64,000 nt of DNA from Eopsaltria australis (Eukaryota; Chordata; Aves; Passeriformes; Petroicidae). The position numbers and the translations under genes are program-made. Below the pieces are notes generated by a model. That model was not told the DNA's origin. It saw only the letters and a program-made list of their open reading frames with translations, and searched no databases. The stretch's first letter is position 1; the number at the start of each line of letters is the position of its first letter. The stretch lies in the NCBI GenBank assembly GCA_034509425.1, contig JAVTVJ010000117.1, positions 186,001 to 250,000 of the forward strand, read 5' to 3'. Below are positions 35,064-47,784 of the stretch, in pieces.

Positions 35064-38059
35064 AAGGGATCCAAAGCATCTGTCCATCTTTATGTTTCTG
35101 AGAAACTGATTCATATGAGCCAACACTGAATTCAAATCAAAGACCTTGGGACAAAGACCACCAAAATGCTAATAGGAGGCAAAGATCACCACTTGCCAAA
35201 ATTCCTAGTCTCAAAGAGTGCAATGTGTGTGTCAGCAGAGACAAAGACAAGAGATAATGAACCAGCGCAAAGCGTAAATTCATTTATAATAAACATGTAG
35301 TATTCATTTCTATCAATAAAGAAGTGTACAGAATTAAAAAATAATCTCTGAGATTTCAAATAAATTCTCTTTCTATGATGAACTTGTTTCTGTAAATAGT
35401 ATTAATTGCATTCATACTTTCTTTCATTTTCAAGGAAGACACTTATTTCAGAGTTTTGAGTCTCCTGCCTTTACTCTCATGAAGAATAGTAATTACCTTC
35501 ACAGGTGTCTTGCCTTCATTGGAACCTCCTTGATAACCTGGGAAACACTTATGAGGGTAGAATCACTCTTTTTGATTTTTTATGTTTTTGTGAAATTCTC
35601 ATCCTGGGCAGATTCTTCTCATCCAGCTGAAGTTCTACATCACAGCAGCACTACAGGCAGAGTAAACTTCCAAAACATAAAAGTAGCAGAGGCAGGAAAG
35701 AGTTTCTCCACTGGGAAGAAGGAAATGCAAGATAAAAATGAGAGATTGCTCCATGGGAACAAATATCTAAATGTGCAGGCTGTTTGAGGGGAGATAGAGC
35801 ACCTATAAAAATGGTGTAATTCAGCCAAAAACTTTCATGGAAATAATGCCCCGAGTGTTGCTCATAGCAGTATATTTGAAGCTGTCTGCTCATAAAACAC
35901 TTATGAAAGGTAATTAGCACTTCAATTAATGGTCTATCATTGTTCTGTAATGCTTACACATAAACTATCATTCTTTTCTCTGTTTCATAATTGCCCAATT
36001 ATAGGTATTTAGAAGCTGTAGCATTCAAAATGGAGTAGAATCTGTGTAAAATATGCTCAACATCCATCTCGGCTCTGCTTCCAAATTACTATTTTTGTGC
36101 TTTCCAATCAGTTTTATTTCATAAATTCAACTTCTGCTTCAACTTCATGGACTTAAACCATCTGGAGAACAGGACTAAGATCCAGGCGTAACTTCAACAA
36201 TACATTCTTATTGCAGGTTCACTTCAAGCTCGCTGAGAGTCAGTGCTTTGTGTTAGTGGTGGCCATCCTGCCAGAATCAGTCACACACCATGATCTCTAC
36301 AAGATCCATGACACATTTCATTCTATTAAAGGGAGGATGACATTGTCTTGGAGGAATACGTAATCTAGCTGTGTTTTGTGAAGTTGAATACACCATCACC
36401 TGCCAGGGCTGACAACTGTTTTTGCCTTCAGCAACATTTTTGCAGCTGAATTTTCCTGCTTTTTACCCAGAGAACCTCCTGCTTTTATTGCCACCAGGTC
36501 ATGACATCTCATCCTGGTCAAGCTACACATGAAATGCTCACGAGCCACAGTTCAGTTGCCCATGGCCCATCCAATCTCTTTTCCTTTACTGCCAATTCTA
36601 CTGCAAGTGATTTATTACTCTGAAAGAGACTTGTACAGACTCAGGACTTTATTTACACTGAATAATCAGCTAGGTCTGTCCTATTTCTCTCAGTGGTTCA
36701 AGAGTCGTCTCAGCAGCATTGCGAAGTGCACATTTATTCCTGAAAACATACATTACAAAAGAAAAACTGTAAAGAGCACTCTTGATGTCTTTTCTGTGTC
36801 TTTGTCTGAAATGAAATATCCTGTGTGAATCCAAGAGGATGGGGGAAAAGGGAAAGTTTTGCAAGGAGTGAATAGACAGTGTAGACAAAAATTAAAATAT
36901 CCACATTACACAATATTTCGCTATCACAATACATCACACTACACTGGTGCAGGTGTCTCTGGTCCTGATCTGTACTGTTGGATAAATTTGGATTTGGAGA
37001 GGTGACATCACATCAGGTGTTATGGTAATTTTGCAAGCTTTGCAGAACAAGAGGCTTTTCTTTCTCAGCATGGATTTGTTATCTCAGCAAGTTTAGGCAA
37101 AGGTGTCACTCATTTGGCTGCCGAGGATTTCATAGTGTTGCTAATGCGGAACATCTGTTTCCAAATAGTGCTTTGGAAGTCATCTGGACTTCAGCACACA
37201 CATGGAATTCTCCCTCCCATTCAGGGACTGCCAGCAGCCACAGCTTGTGGGTTTACTTTGGGATTCAGAGGTTGTCTTAGGTAGCACTTAAGATGATGGG
37301 TTTACGGACTCAGAGCCCAGGAAACCACTGTGGAAATCAACAACTAATTGTAAACCATGTTTGGTTGCTGTGCTGCAGGCACCCTGTCAGGTTTAAGTGG
37401 CTTTCTGCAATAGATGAAAGAACTCCTGGATTAGGAGCTTTTGTCAGAGATAATTCCCTGTGTTTTGGGATTTGCGTTGAGGCGTATATTGGCCGTCAGG
37501 CTATGAAAAGATAATTTGTGGTGGCAAGAAAGAATTCCCCCTTTTCCCCTCAGTGCACAAGGGTTTAGGAGGGTTAGACAGGTCATAGGGACTACTCAAA
37601 AAACAGGATTTACCTTGTTATTAAGGTCATAAAAGAAATTAATTGTTTCTCTCCTGTGACCTTCCTAAGAGCCTTCCAAAACACTACAGATATATCGCTG
37701 TAAAAGGTACTGGTGGTAAGTAATTTTAGGAAAATATGAGTTATTAAACATTTCTGTGGAAGGACTCCATCAAATGACTTTAAAAAGTTGAAATCAGCCA
37801 GGTGTTCTGTCTCATGTCCTGAAACTTCATTTGTCAATAGACTGACCCCTCAGTGCATGCAAAGGATAAGATTTTAATTGATTTATCATAGGTACTTACA
37901 ACTTAAGCTTTCAGTGTAAGCAAGTTCCATGGGCAAATTCCTTAATGAGGTTACAAAAATAATTTTAAAATAATAATTACCTCCAGAACAGATGCCTAAA
38001 GTAAGCAAGGTGCCTTTGGAGCTACTTCTTATCATCTCTTAAGTACAAAGTCAGCAGCA

Positions 38060-38336
38060 CTGGTTTAGATCAGCCTCTGGGCTGACATTCTGAGCCAAAG
38101 CAGCCTGTGTCCTTCCAGCATGGCAGAGCCTGTGCTAACTCCTTTCTGTGATGCCTCCTGGCCATGTGCTCCTGACCAGAGACTGGACAGATCTTGCTCG
38201 ATTTCTTGTGGTCTGATTTATCCAACTGTGTGGTATGATTCTTCCTTTGGTGACATAATCCCTCCATACAAATATCTAGAGAATTTTGTTTTCACTAAAT
38301 AAAATAATTCACAAACCTTGAAAAAAAAAAAAAAAA
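38060..38336 (+). pseudogene. Possible processed retrocopy tail
   Basis: AATAAA at 38298-38303 is followed 17 bases later by 16 consecutive A (38321-38336), the arrangement of a polyadenylated transcript copied back into DNA. The preceding 260 bp is moderately GC-rich and contains a 60-codon frame with a good Kozak context (CCAGCATGG, ATG at 38120), but the protein is unrecognised. No target duplication is visible. It could equally be an A-rich slippage tract downstream of a chance signal. Confidence 0.25.
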
Positions 38337-40339
38337 GCCACCCAAAAGAACCTCCTTTTTAACAATGTTTTGAAATTCAGTGTTTTCTTCCTTCCTCGCA
38401 TTTTAGCTTCACATAAAATGTTTTTCCTGTTGTCTTTGAATTTATTTCTCACTCTTTTTGCTATGGTTTATATTATGCATTTTAGCAGTTTGCCCCTGCT
38501 ATAAATAAGTGTTATAATTGCGAATATAATTAGATTTGTTCCACACAATTGCATATAAATGTAATTCCAAGGTGTTCTTAGAACTCAGCTCCTTATTGAT
38601 GGTTTAGAAGCAAAGTCTGTTTAGAAATGGTGCTTTTCTCTGAGGTAATGCTATTCATGAATCCTACTTCCCCCTTATTTTTGCTACAGTTTCTGCCCAG
38701 CATTTTGCTAAAACTGGGAGCATTGGCAAGTGGCTGCCTTGGCAACTGATAGCAAATTAACTTTTGGTTAGCCTACAAGGCATATTTATTCTGGGCCTTT
38801 CAACTTTAAATGAAAGCATGGATCATCTGAAATGTGTTTCTTGGAAATGGAAGAATGAACAGCTGTTTCAAGCTCCTTCTTTTAAATCTCTGAGAGTTGG
38901 AGCTCTGGTTGTAGGCAGCTTTAAATAACATTTAAAGATGGAGCAAATAGCAGTCTGAAACTCTACTGTGATTCCTGTGCAGAGCTGATCTAAGATGTTG
39001 GAGGTTTAAATGAGCTGGCAGCCTTTTAACTCAGCGGTGTGAATTTTGATTTTCTTTTTCTTTTTCAAAAAAATTCTATGTGTCCTTGGGCTGTTTTCTT
39101 CCTTCCTTTGTTTTCATAGTTTCATAGGTGATTAATTATAAACTAGATTTTTTTCCCTATTGGACAGCTACTGGTCTTTTTTAATCATGAACAAGATGTA
39201 AACTTTTAGAAATAAAAGAACATCTCTGGAAAAGCAAATCTTGTGTGGGTAGGGAATGTCTTGTGAACTAAATGGTTAATAGCATGATGAATGTTAAATT
39301 AAGGAGGCTGAAAAATTAAATATGCTGCTAGCTTTGGATTTGTATTCTCTCCCTAAAAGCAGTCCTGCCTATACAGCAAAATTTTAATTTTCATGGTTTT
39401 ATCTATTTGTCCTGTCACAGAAGAACATTCAAGAGAAAGCACAAGAGAGCACCCCAGACAGCTCATTGAAAGTAAAATATTTCAGACCTGTTGGGCTTGT
39501 TATGGCTTCTCTTTGTTGGACTCTTACTGATGTTTGTAATGCATAAGTTGGAAAAAATTCCATGAAATCTGCTCTGTTCAATGATTCATGGATATCTGAC
39601 CTCTGCCAGCAATTTTTAGAATGACACTTTAAGATAAATTGAGATTTGTACTCCTTTGGAACATCTTGTTCAACCTGGGCCACAGCAAAAGCCACATTTG
39701 GGCAAATTTTCCAGGACTTACAGGTCAAACTGAAAAGCCTGTGTGTATAAAATTTGTCTGAGGAAGACTGACATTTCATTCTTGTCTACTCAATGTTCAA
39801 TAGATTGATAAGCTAATTTTAAAACATAGTCAGAAATCTCCGCAATGTTTCATAGTTGATTCATATTCTCTTTGGACATCCTAACTTGAAGAAGCTCTTG
39901 CTTGCCTCTTCATCACCCATATCCTTAACATTTTTTTTTTATTTCGAACTATTCAGTAGTCTAGTTCTGGGTAAGCTTGGGAAGAAAGCCATCAGTAAGA
40001 CATTTTTTCAGGCTTTACTAATGTGTTGAGATGTGGAAATCAGTGCGAGACTGTTGTAGAACTTAAATATCTCATTCTCTAGAAATAAAAAGGTCTAGTT
40101 TCTTATTTAATTGCATTTTAACATAAATCATCTACACAAGTGATGCATTTAAAAAAGAATTTGGACTTGTCAAGAGTCCTTGTTTCAGGGGTGATTATTT
40201 GGGCATTCTGAAATGTATAGATAAAATGTCTCTGTGTTAGCTCAGCAAAGGCAGAGGGCAAAGAACTTTTGTGTTGGATCTGAAGAAAGATTTCACCTGA
40301 AGTCATAAGAGCTATTTCGGATAAATATTAGGATGACTT

Positions 40340-40357
40340 TGTTTGTTTGTTTGTTTT
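40340..40357. repeat. (GTTT)n microsatellite
   Basis: Four GTTT units followed by TTCCCC and a T-rich stretch. Confidence 0.8.
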
Positions 40358-41947
40358 CCCCTCTTTTTTTTTCTTTCCTAGAGAAAATATCTCCCTAAGT
40401 AATATTTCAACCTCAACATTTACTTGTTCTAGCCCTTATTTATTGGACACACAGAGAGATTTCAGTGTTGCATACAGGGCTGTTTTTGAAAGAAGAATTT
40501 GAAGGCAAACCCAAAGAAGGGCTGATTTCACTGTGCCTTCTCCAAGAGTCAGACAATTCCAGGGCATGCCATGAAATATAACAACATGGAGCAAGTGCCA
40601 GTGTGCAGCCTCAGGATGGAGCAGAACCAGCCCCTCTTTGACATTCCCACCATGCTCATTGGTGCAGTCTGCGAGTACCACGCAAGAACATGAAATTGCT
40701 TGTCTTCTGTTTTCTGTTCCTTATCTCAACTGCATTTTTCACTCAGTGGGGCACAATTATCTGACCACTGAGAAGTAACACAATGACAGTATTGGTCACC
40801 AGTAATTAAACTTCTGCACAATTGTTACTGAATACAGATGGAATTTTGCTTTTCAATGAAGCTTTGTTTTTCCTGAAAAGCTCACCTTTAATAAAATCCA
40901 AACCATGCATATAAGATTATTCTTTCTTTAATAATATTAAATAGAAAACGTTTCATGCTGACTTCTTATATCATCACCCACAATACAGAACACTTTTGCA
41001 TTATCATGAAGATGTTTTTCTTTATTTGTGACTGTATATTACAATATAAAATAACGTTCAAAATAAAATTCTGCAGCTGTGTAGAAATTCAATGACATGA
41101 TCAGAACAGAAATTCTGATTTTTTTGTCTCAGTTTATCATCAAGCCCAATAATAACAATTATAAATTAACAATAATATCTTAATTATTTCATATTTCATA
41201 TCACTATTATACATAGTACACTCTAATATGTTTGGTGTTCATCTTCTTTTGTTTAAATTTAATCTCCCAGGTGACTGGAAGAAGCCTCACGTGTTCAGGC
41301 CCTGATCCTCCTGGGGGATTTTAACTCCTCTAGTATCTGTTTATAGATCAAAACAGCAGAGCACAACAAACCCAGAAATTTTCCTGGAGAATGAAAACTC
41401 CTTGGTACAGATGGTCAAGGAGCTGATGAGGGAAGAAACACTGCCTGACCTCATACTTGCAAACAATTTAATTTTCTTCAGCTTCTAGCATAAAGCCTAG
41501 CTCCAGACACGAAATTCTCCCTACCAAGAAATACTTTCATCCCTCCAGGAATTTTGAATGTAATCCATTCACAAGCACATCAGATTCTGGAGTTAAAGAG
41601 TTATTCATTAGCTTCCAAACTGTATTCCAGCTTTAGTTTTGTTTCAGAATTTTCTATTTAACATTAAGGGAATTATTTTATCCATCCTACTGAGTTAATC
41701 TTTCTTCTTTTTTCATCTGTTGCATTTTTTATGAGAAAGAAGGAAAATAATCTGGCAAATCAGTTATCATATTTTAAAGAAATGTTAAAACATCACAAGT
41801 TTCACCATATGGATCAGTTCCAGGTTAAATAGCATGTCTTCAATGGTTTTTCACCAGACTGAGATAATGATAATTTCCTCTCTATGTTGATGTGTAGTAT
41901 TCAGATCCTAATATTAAAAGTCATAAAGCAAATTTACAAACATTTTT

Positions 41948-42750
41948 CATAGAATCATAGAAGCAGAGACAGATTTGGATTGGAAGAGACCTCCCAGATC
42001 ATGCAGTTCCAATCCCCCTGCCATGGGCAGGCACACCTTTTATTAGACCAGCTTACTCAAAGCCCCATCCAGCCTGGCCTTTGAACACTTCCAGAGATGG
42101 GGCATCCACAACTTCTCTGGACAACCTGTGCCAGTGCCTCACCACCCTGACAGTAAAGAATTCCTCATATCTAATCTAAACCTAACATCCTTCACTTAAA
42201 GCCTTTCCCCTTTGTCTTATCACTCCATGTCCTTGTAAATAGTCCCTCTCTAGCTTTCTTATAGTCCTTTTAGGCACTGAAGGTCTTATCAGACCTCCCT
42301 GGAGCCTTCTCTTTTCGTGGATGAAAAGCCCCAACTCTCAGATTGTCACAGGAGAGGTTCTCCAGCCCTCTGATTGCCTCTGTGGACTCCTCTGGACTCA
42401 TTCCAACAGGTCCATGTCCTTCCTGTGCTGGGGACGACAGAGCTGGACCCAGCACTGCAGGTGGGATCTCACCAGAGCAGAGCAGAGGAACAGAACCCTC
42501 TCCCTCACCTGCTGCCCATGGGGCTTTTGATGTAGCCCAGGACATGTTTGTCTTTCTGGGCTGTGAGAGCACATTGAGGGGTCATGTGGAGCTTCTCACC
42601 AACCAGCACCCCTGTGGTGCTGCTCCGTGGGACTGCTCTCAATCCATTTTCTTTCCAGCCTGCACTTGTGCTCAAGACTGCCCCACATCATTGCAGGCAA
42701 ACATGTTAAAGAGTGCTATTATTCATGTTGCATCCTCTGCAAATATGTCA
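41948..42750 (-). mobile_element. CR1 LINE, longest recognisable copy in the window
   Basis: About 800 bp, reverse orientation, with two complemented octamers (TCATAGAATCATAGAA, 41948-41963) at its 3' end. The plus strand then follows consensus order: CCTGCCATGGGCAGGCACAC (42018), GGGGCATCCACAACTTCTC (42099), GTGCCAGTGCCTCACCACCC (42128), TTGTAAATAGTCCCTCTC (42232), GGAGCCTTCTCTTTTC (42301), CAACAGGTCCATGTCCTTCC (42404), CACCAGAGCAGAGCAGAGGA (42470), CTTTCTGGGCTGTGAGAGCA (42552) and CATCCTCTGCAAATATGTCA near 42731. About ten extra bases (GCAGAGACAG) sit between the octamers and the usual TTTGGATTGG. No reading frame is intact. Confidence 0.95.
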
Positions 42751-43049
42751 GAAAAGTTCTTTTTTAAAAAAAAAAAAAAAGAGAAAAACATCTTAGGGAA
42801 AGTGTTTTAGATCTACCTCAATATCACAGTTTTAAAGCTGTTACAAAACTGTCACAAGACTGTCCTCCTGGAATGTAATGTACCAACTCACTTATCCAAG
42901 ATTTACTGTCATCTGAGGTATGCAATTTTTGAATGAATCCTTTGATTCGGGGCTTTCTTCTCCTGAGATCCAGTGGCTCATGCATTTCATGCCAGTCAGA
43001 TGTTTATCTGATTATTAAATAGCATTATTTTTGTTTCTGTGATTCACTG
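42751..43049. other. Short noncoding gap with A-run
   Basis: Starts with a T-then-A run at 42761-42780 bordering the CR1, then unique sequence with no recognisable feature. Confidence 0.5.
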
Positions 43050-43258
43050 AAGAAGGGAAAAAGGTAAAAGATAAAGGTAAATGTAAAAGTAATGTTAAGG
43101 TAAAGATAACAGTAAAGGGAAAGGGGAAACCAAAAGGAAAGGCAGAAGCAAAGGGAAAAGGAAAAAAGAAGGTAAAGGGAGGAAAGAGAATGAAAGGAAT
43201 TGGAAGTGAAGGTGAAAGGGGAGTTGAAGAGGAAAGCAAAAAGAAAGGCAAGGCCAGG
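43050..43258. repeat. Degenerate purine-rich tract (AAAGGT/AAAGGG-like)
   Basis: About 210 bp that is almost entirely A and G with scattered T and C, built from irregular GGTAAA, GGGAAA and GGAAA steps. No fixed period survives, suggesting an old decayed simple repeat. Minus-strand open frames through it are low complexity. Confidence 0.85.
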
Positions 43259-44016
43259 CTTTAGAGAAACAGCTGAAACAAAACACTGTCTTGACACTCT
43301 GGCTTGCTGTTTCTCATCCCAGAGTTCCCTGTTATCTGAATCCAGCGGAAATTGAAAAGTGCCTGTTTACTTTTGTAGGATTTCAATAAATCTTTGCATT
43401 GATTTTTATTCTTTATCTGCATCTCCTCTTTTATCATTGCCATAAACATGTAGCAACTGATGTAGCAACCTTTCTAATTTCAATAACTGTGTTACATCTT
43501 GTTTTCTATCTCCTGACACCTCTAAGAATGATTTTCAAACACAAAATCTAGACAAGTCTCCTTCAGTGTTTTATCAGAAAGGCATTTTATTTTGCAGAGT
43601 CCAAATAAGCAAATAAGTAGTCTGTAAGTACATAACAATTACAGATTATAGACTAATTAGAGAGTTATTTATGCCTGAAGATTACATGCTAATTATGCAT
43701 GATGTTATTATGGAAAAACTGGCAAGTGTTAAAGAAGCAACTACTATAAAATTATAAGTAGATGTCATTTGTTTTTATGATTATTTGCACCACATGAAAC
43801 TGCAAGTTGCCAAAAAATAAGACCAGGCTGTTCTTTTACATCACGTAACTTTGACTTTTTAGTAACATGCCTTCTCCAAAAAAACCAAGAACCATTTTAC
43901 AATTGTTCTGCAATTGTTCTGGGCATCTTCCAGTAGCACGTTAAGTGCCACAACTCTTCTATGTGAGGTTTGTTTCACTCTAATCTTATCCCAAGGAAAA
44001 ATAAGTTTGTGTAGCC
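43259..44016. other. Unique noncoding DNA with dense homeodomain-type cores
   Basis: Between the two simple-sequence tracts. 43590-43760 contains ACTAATTAGAG, ATGCTAATTATGCATG and several ATTA cores; CAATTGTTCTG occurs twice at 43899-43920. No gene or mobile element recognised. Confidence 0.45.
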
Positions 44017-44140
44017 TCTTCTTTTCCTTTTCCCTTTCCCTTTCCCTTTCCTTTTCCTTTTCCTTTTCCTTTTCCTTTTCCTTTTCCTTTTCCTTTTCCT
44101 TTTCCTTTTCCTTTTCCTTTTCCTTTTCCTTTTCCTTTTT
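44017..44140. repeat. (CTTTTC)n hexanucleotide microsatellite
   Basis: About 124 bp, some 20 units, pyrimidine only. A CTTTCC/CCCTTT variant subset sits at 44030-44050 and the rest is almost perfect TTTTCC. An open frame at 43914-44297 runs through it because hexamer repeats lack stops. Confidence 0.95.
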
Positions 44141-47100
44141 AAAGATGCCCTCTGGTTTAGTTGCTCATCAGAGGCTGCCAGTTTTGCTCTTTCAGCTAGG
44201 AATGGGAGTAGTGCTCCTTGCTACAGGCCAAGGGTCCTGCTGGAGTTCATTCAATAGCCTGAGGACCAGCCAAGCAAGGGACTGTTTCATTCACTGACAG
44301 TGTCATGTGCCTGAGGAGAGTCAGAGTCAGTTATGGATTTCAATTTCAAGGTTTAAGTGTCTCTCAAAGGAGCCAGAAAGATATCTATTGAGAACATCTT
44401 GAAGAATCAAAGGTCAAGAAAAAAAAGGCTCAATACATTAAATTGTATTGAAGAAGAAATTTTGTTTTAATTAAGTATGTTTCCTAAAATTAAAAAAAAA
44501 CCTAATTTCAGTGGGATGATGAAAAAATTACTTTTTAATTTCAGTGCAAACCCAGAAACAATAAACTAAAAATTCCATGTCATCCAAAACTAAAGTGCAT
44601 GTGTGCATGCATCAGTGTTTTTTTTCCTGTCAAACCTGTGATATTTGAATAAGGGAAAATATTTTGTGTAGCTGAAAGTGCAGTAGTTCATAGTCAATAT
44701 TTGTAATAAAAATCAGGAGAAGAAAAAGTGAACTCCAATGTGCTAATGATGGTCCATTGTGTTCCTCTTAAGATACTTTCATAACATAGTGAGAAATCCA
44801 GTCCTCTACTCGTTTTTTTCTGGGAGTGAAGTCAACCTCATGATCTCAAGTGACAATGAAGTTGCATAAGTTTCTGACTCAATTAGGATTTAAATATTTC
44901 ATAGCAAATGGGACAGAGTCATTAGGAGAGAATGAGGGACACACAGACACTTGGGAAGGTTTTATGAGGACACAAGAAAGATAGTTTCAAATACTTCTAT
45001 GCTCAGACAGAGGACTTGCATAGTGCTGTTCCCAGTAGACCCAAACCCATAAACTGGAGAGGTTTAAGGAAAGTTCTTCTTGGTCTTTCCTGTCAAAGCT
45101 GTTCTGCTTTGTGTCTGTTTTACTGCTCATTCTGCAGCACCTCGTGGTGCTCACAACACCATCTTGAGGAGCAAACTGCCCAGACACCTGTCCCTTTTCA
45201 GGCAATATTTCATGCAAAAATGCACAGTTTCAAGAGGAAGCACTGGAAACATTAAAAAAAAAGCAGAATAGTTGGAACTGTCTCCTTAGGGTAACGGTAA
45301 AAGGGCTACAAACCATTTAGGGAGAGCTAGGACTGGTCCTATGCAGGACATTCAGTCACCAGATAAAAGAGAAACCAAGTCTGTTTCAGTTCTTTTGTGA
45401 ATTCAGCTCTGAACTGTGTTTCTATTCTCTCACCAAACCCTGGTTGAAATTATTCAGTGAATTAAGGTCAAATTATCAAAGTAATTTTAAGATGTCTATA
45501 ACACCATTGTTGGTAAAAAACTGCTCTGGGGAAAAAAAAAAAAAAAAAAAAGATGTTCAGATCTATATTTAACAGGTCTTTTATTATAACTGCTTTAAAA
45601 GCTTCCTTTTTCCCTAATTCAAAAGAGACAGGGGAAATAGTGCTACCTTACTGTAAAAGGGCATCTTTCTCTTGATTACTCTTTTTCTCACATTTAAGAT
45701 AGTAAAAACATTTTAATATGTTATTCATCCTATGGGCAAAGGAATCACTGTCTTTTGTATTACATAGTAATTATCTCTGGAGGCTGTCACTGAATAAAAC
45801 GGGTTCTTTTCAAAAAGCATTCACTAATTTTCATTGTTCCTGCACTTTGGTATTCCATATGAAGCAGTTAAAAAAGCTGTATTTCTTGGAACAGCAACCA
45901 GCTACAGCTCCTGTTGGAGTCAGTGAGGGTGGTGGTGAGCTAACCCACTTTGTTAAGTGGTCTTAGAAATATTAATCATATCAGCCAGGTCATTAGACAG
46001 GGCAAATAATTTCAAAGGAGCTGTTTCAATTTAGACCAGTTGAGGTTCTAATGTGAGGAGCATTTTCACCTGAGTAGAATCCTCGAGTAACATTCACCCT
46101 TTTGAATAAGTTCCTTCTCCTTATGCCTTCAAGGCTGTGATGTTTAGAAAAAAAGATAACACATTAATATCAGAAAATCTATTTTAAGAAAGTACAGTGG
46201 TTTTTCTTGACACTGTTATTGCAGTAAAATTGCTCTAACATAAGGCCATGTTTATAGAGGCAGAGGTGCATAATATTATTTCCACAAGCAATTCATAAGG
46301 TTCAGAGAGCGTCTCAGGAGAACTAGTTATTTTTATTGTGTTTGATGCATGCCGTAACATTTCCTTTTCAAGTATTTTAGACTTCTTGCTGAAACCCAGA
46401 AGTGGTGTTCAGCATCATTAAAAAACAAAGAATACAAAACCAGAGACTCTATTTACCTCATTTGTGCTCTGCATGCAAGTCCCCCTGCAAGTCAGTGCAG
46501 AGGAAACCATGTGGACTGGAGTCCTGATATGTTGACAGAGGGGAATTATGAAGCCCATTTTCTCCATCTCTAGTGGTTGTTAATGTTTTATGAAGGGAAA
46601 AAGAACATTTTGACATTTGGTAAAGACAGTTTCTAATTAAGGTTTGGATTGAACAAGGCACTTAAGGTCTAATGGGACTTAGACACATGCCTGACTGGAA
46701 ACCTGCCCTGCTCTGTCCCAAATTTTCCATCTAACCATGCAACCACAGTGTCAGGTTCTTTCTTACTCACTCATCCTCTGACCCCACAAGCTTTTCTCAC
46801 AGCAGCTTAGCTCACCAGGCAGGCTCAGGGGCCATTGCTATTCAGTGAGTGCTGCCAGCTTTTGTTATCCCCAATCTACACTACAGGAATCCAGCACAGT
46901 CAGAAGCAGCACAGAAAACAAGAGGTACTGGACGAAGCAGCGAGACCAAATTGCTCACTGAAGGCAGGGCTTCTGCTTATTGGGGAAATATATCAACAAC
47001 CAGGTTGCAGGCTCAGCCTTGCAGACGGTGGGAATGCACAAATGTCTGGCTGTGCAGCTGTCCCTGGTGAGAATATTGCTGAGCAGACTTTTCTAGCGCT

Positions 47101-47700
47101 CAGGCTGGAAGATGAATAATGCTTTAGGATATCTTTAGGTAACATAAGTTATCTGTCGATGCTGGGAGATTGCACTGCCCTGTTTACTCTTTAGGGTGTT
47201 TTTATGTTAGCGTTTTTTCATGAGCTATCCTGCAAGTAAAAAAAAAAAAATAGAAGGAAGTCCTGTTACCTTGTATACCTAGGGCCAGGGAAATAGAGAA
47301 GACAGAGCTAGAGAGGAGAAGCCAAGATAAACTATTAATTATGACATAAAGTTGAACAAAGGCACTGCTGCTGCTGATGTGTTTTAGAGGGAAGAGTGAA
47401 ACTTATTCCTTTGGAAGAGTTGTTGCTGATATATACCCAGGGGAATTGGGCTGCAGATATTGGAGTAGGTTCTTGTTGCAGAACTGTACATTCCAGAATT
47501 TTTAAGCTTTTAGACCCAGCCATTGGGCTGTGTTTCTCTTTGGCTGACTTGCTGTATCTTCTGTCTCAGAATAAAGATAGGTCTTAATTGACACTCAGAG
47601 GTACTTCACTTTTCCCTTATTTTGTTCTTTAGAGACCTCTGAATTTAGAGAGATCTGTCTAGGAGCCTGTTGTCTAAAACTTAGTCACTGTGCTGTTCAG
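44141..47700. other. Unique noncoding DNA
   Basis: An A run of about 20 lies at 45532-45551 and an A run at 47239-47250. A segment ending near 47580 has AATAAA close to a GT-containing stretch and vaguely recalls an LTR end, but boundaries and family are not recognisable. Open frames at 45016-45271 and 46835-47119 match nothing known. Confidence 0.5.
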
Positions 47701-47784
47701 CTTCCCTGCCATGACAGGGAGATTGGAACTAGAGGACCTTTAAAGTACCTTCCGACCCAAACCATTCTATAATTTTATGATAAT
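47701..47784 (+). mobile_element. Short CR1 LINE 3' fragment
   Basis: Eighty-four bases: CTTCCCTGCCATGACAGGGA, ATTGGAACTAGAGGACC, CTTCCGACCCAAACC and a degenerate octamer end ATTCTATAATTTTATGATAA. It is the sense-oriented last part of a CR1 copy. Confidence 0.92.

Larger units (their letters stand above)
32823..41947. other. Long unique noncoding stretch, about 9 kb
   Basis: No interspersed repeats are recognised. It contains three octamer motifs at 34955-35063, an exon-like open frame at 36217-36363, a poly(A)-ended segment at about 38060-38336, a (GTTT)n microsatellite at 40340-40357 and a second short coding-like frame near 40530-40692. None is strong enough to call a gene. Confidence 0.5.

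Noticed and set aside
37610..37837. Minus-strand 75-codon frame with a faint resemblance to a LINE reverse transcriptase segment
   Set aside because: Similarity is limited to a few residues, and flanking sequence does not continue the family.
42270..42810. Overlapping frames of 69-155 codons on both strands
   Set aside because: They lie inside the antisense CR1 copy and are shadows of repeat sequence.
43914..44297. 127-codon plus-strand frame
   Set aside because: It runs through the (CTTTTC)n microsatellite; the flanking parts show no domain.
47281..47600. Possible LTR 3' end with AATAAA near 47570
   Set aside because: No TG start, CA end or flanking duplication is visible, and no known family wording.
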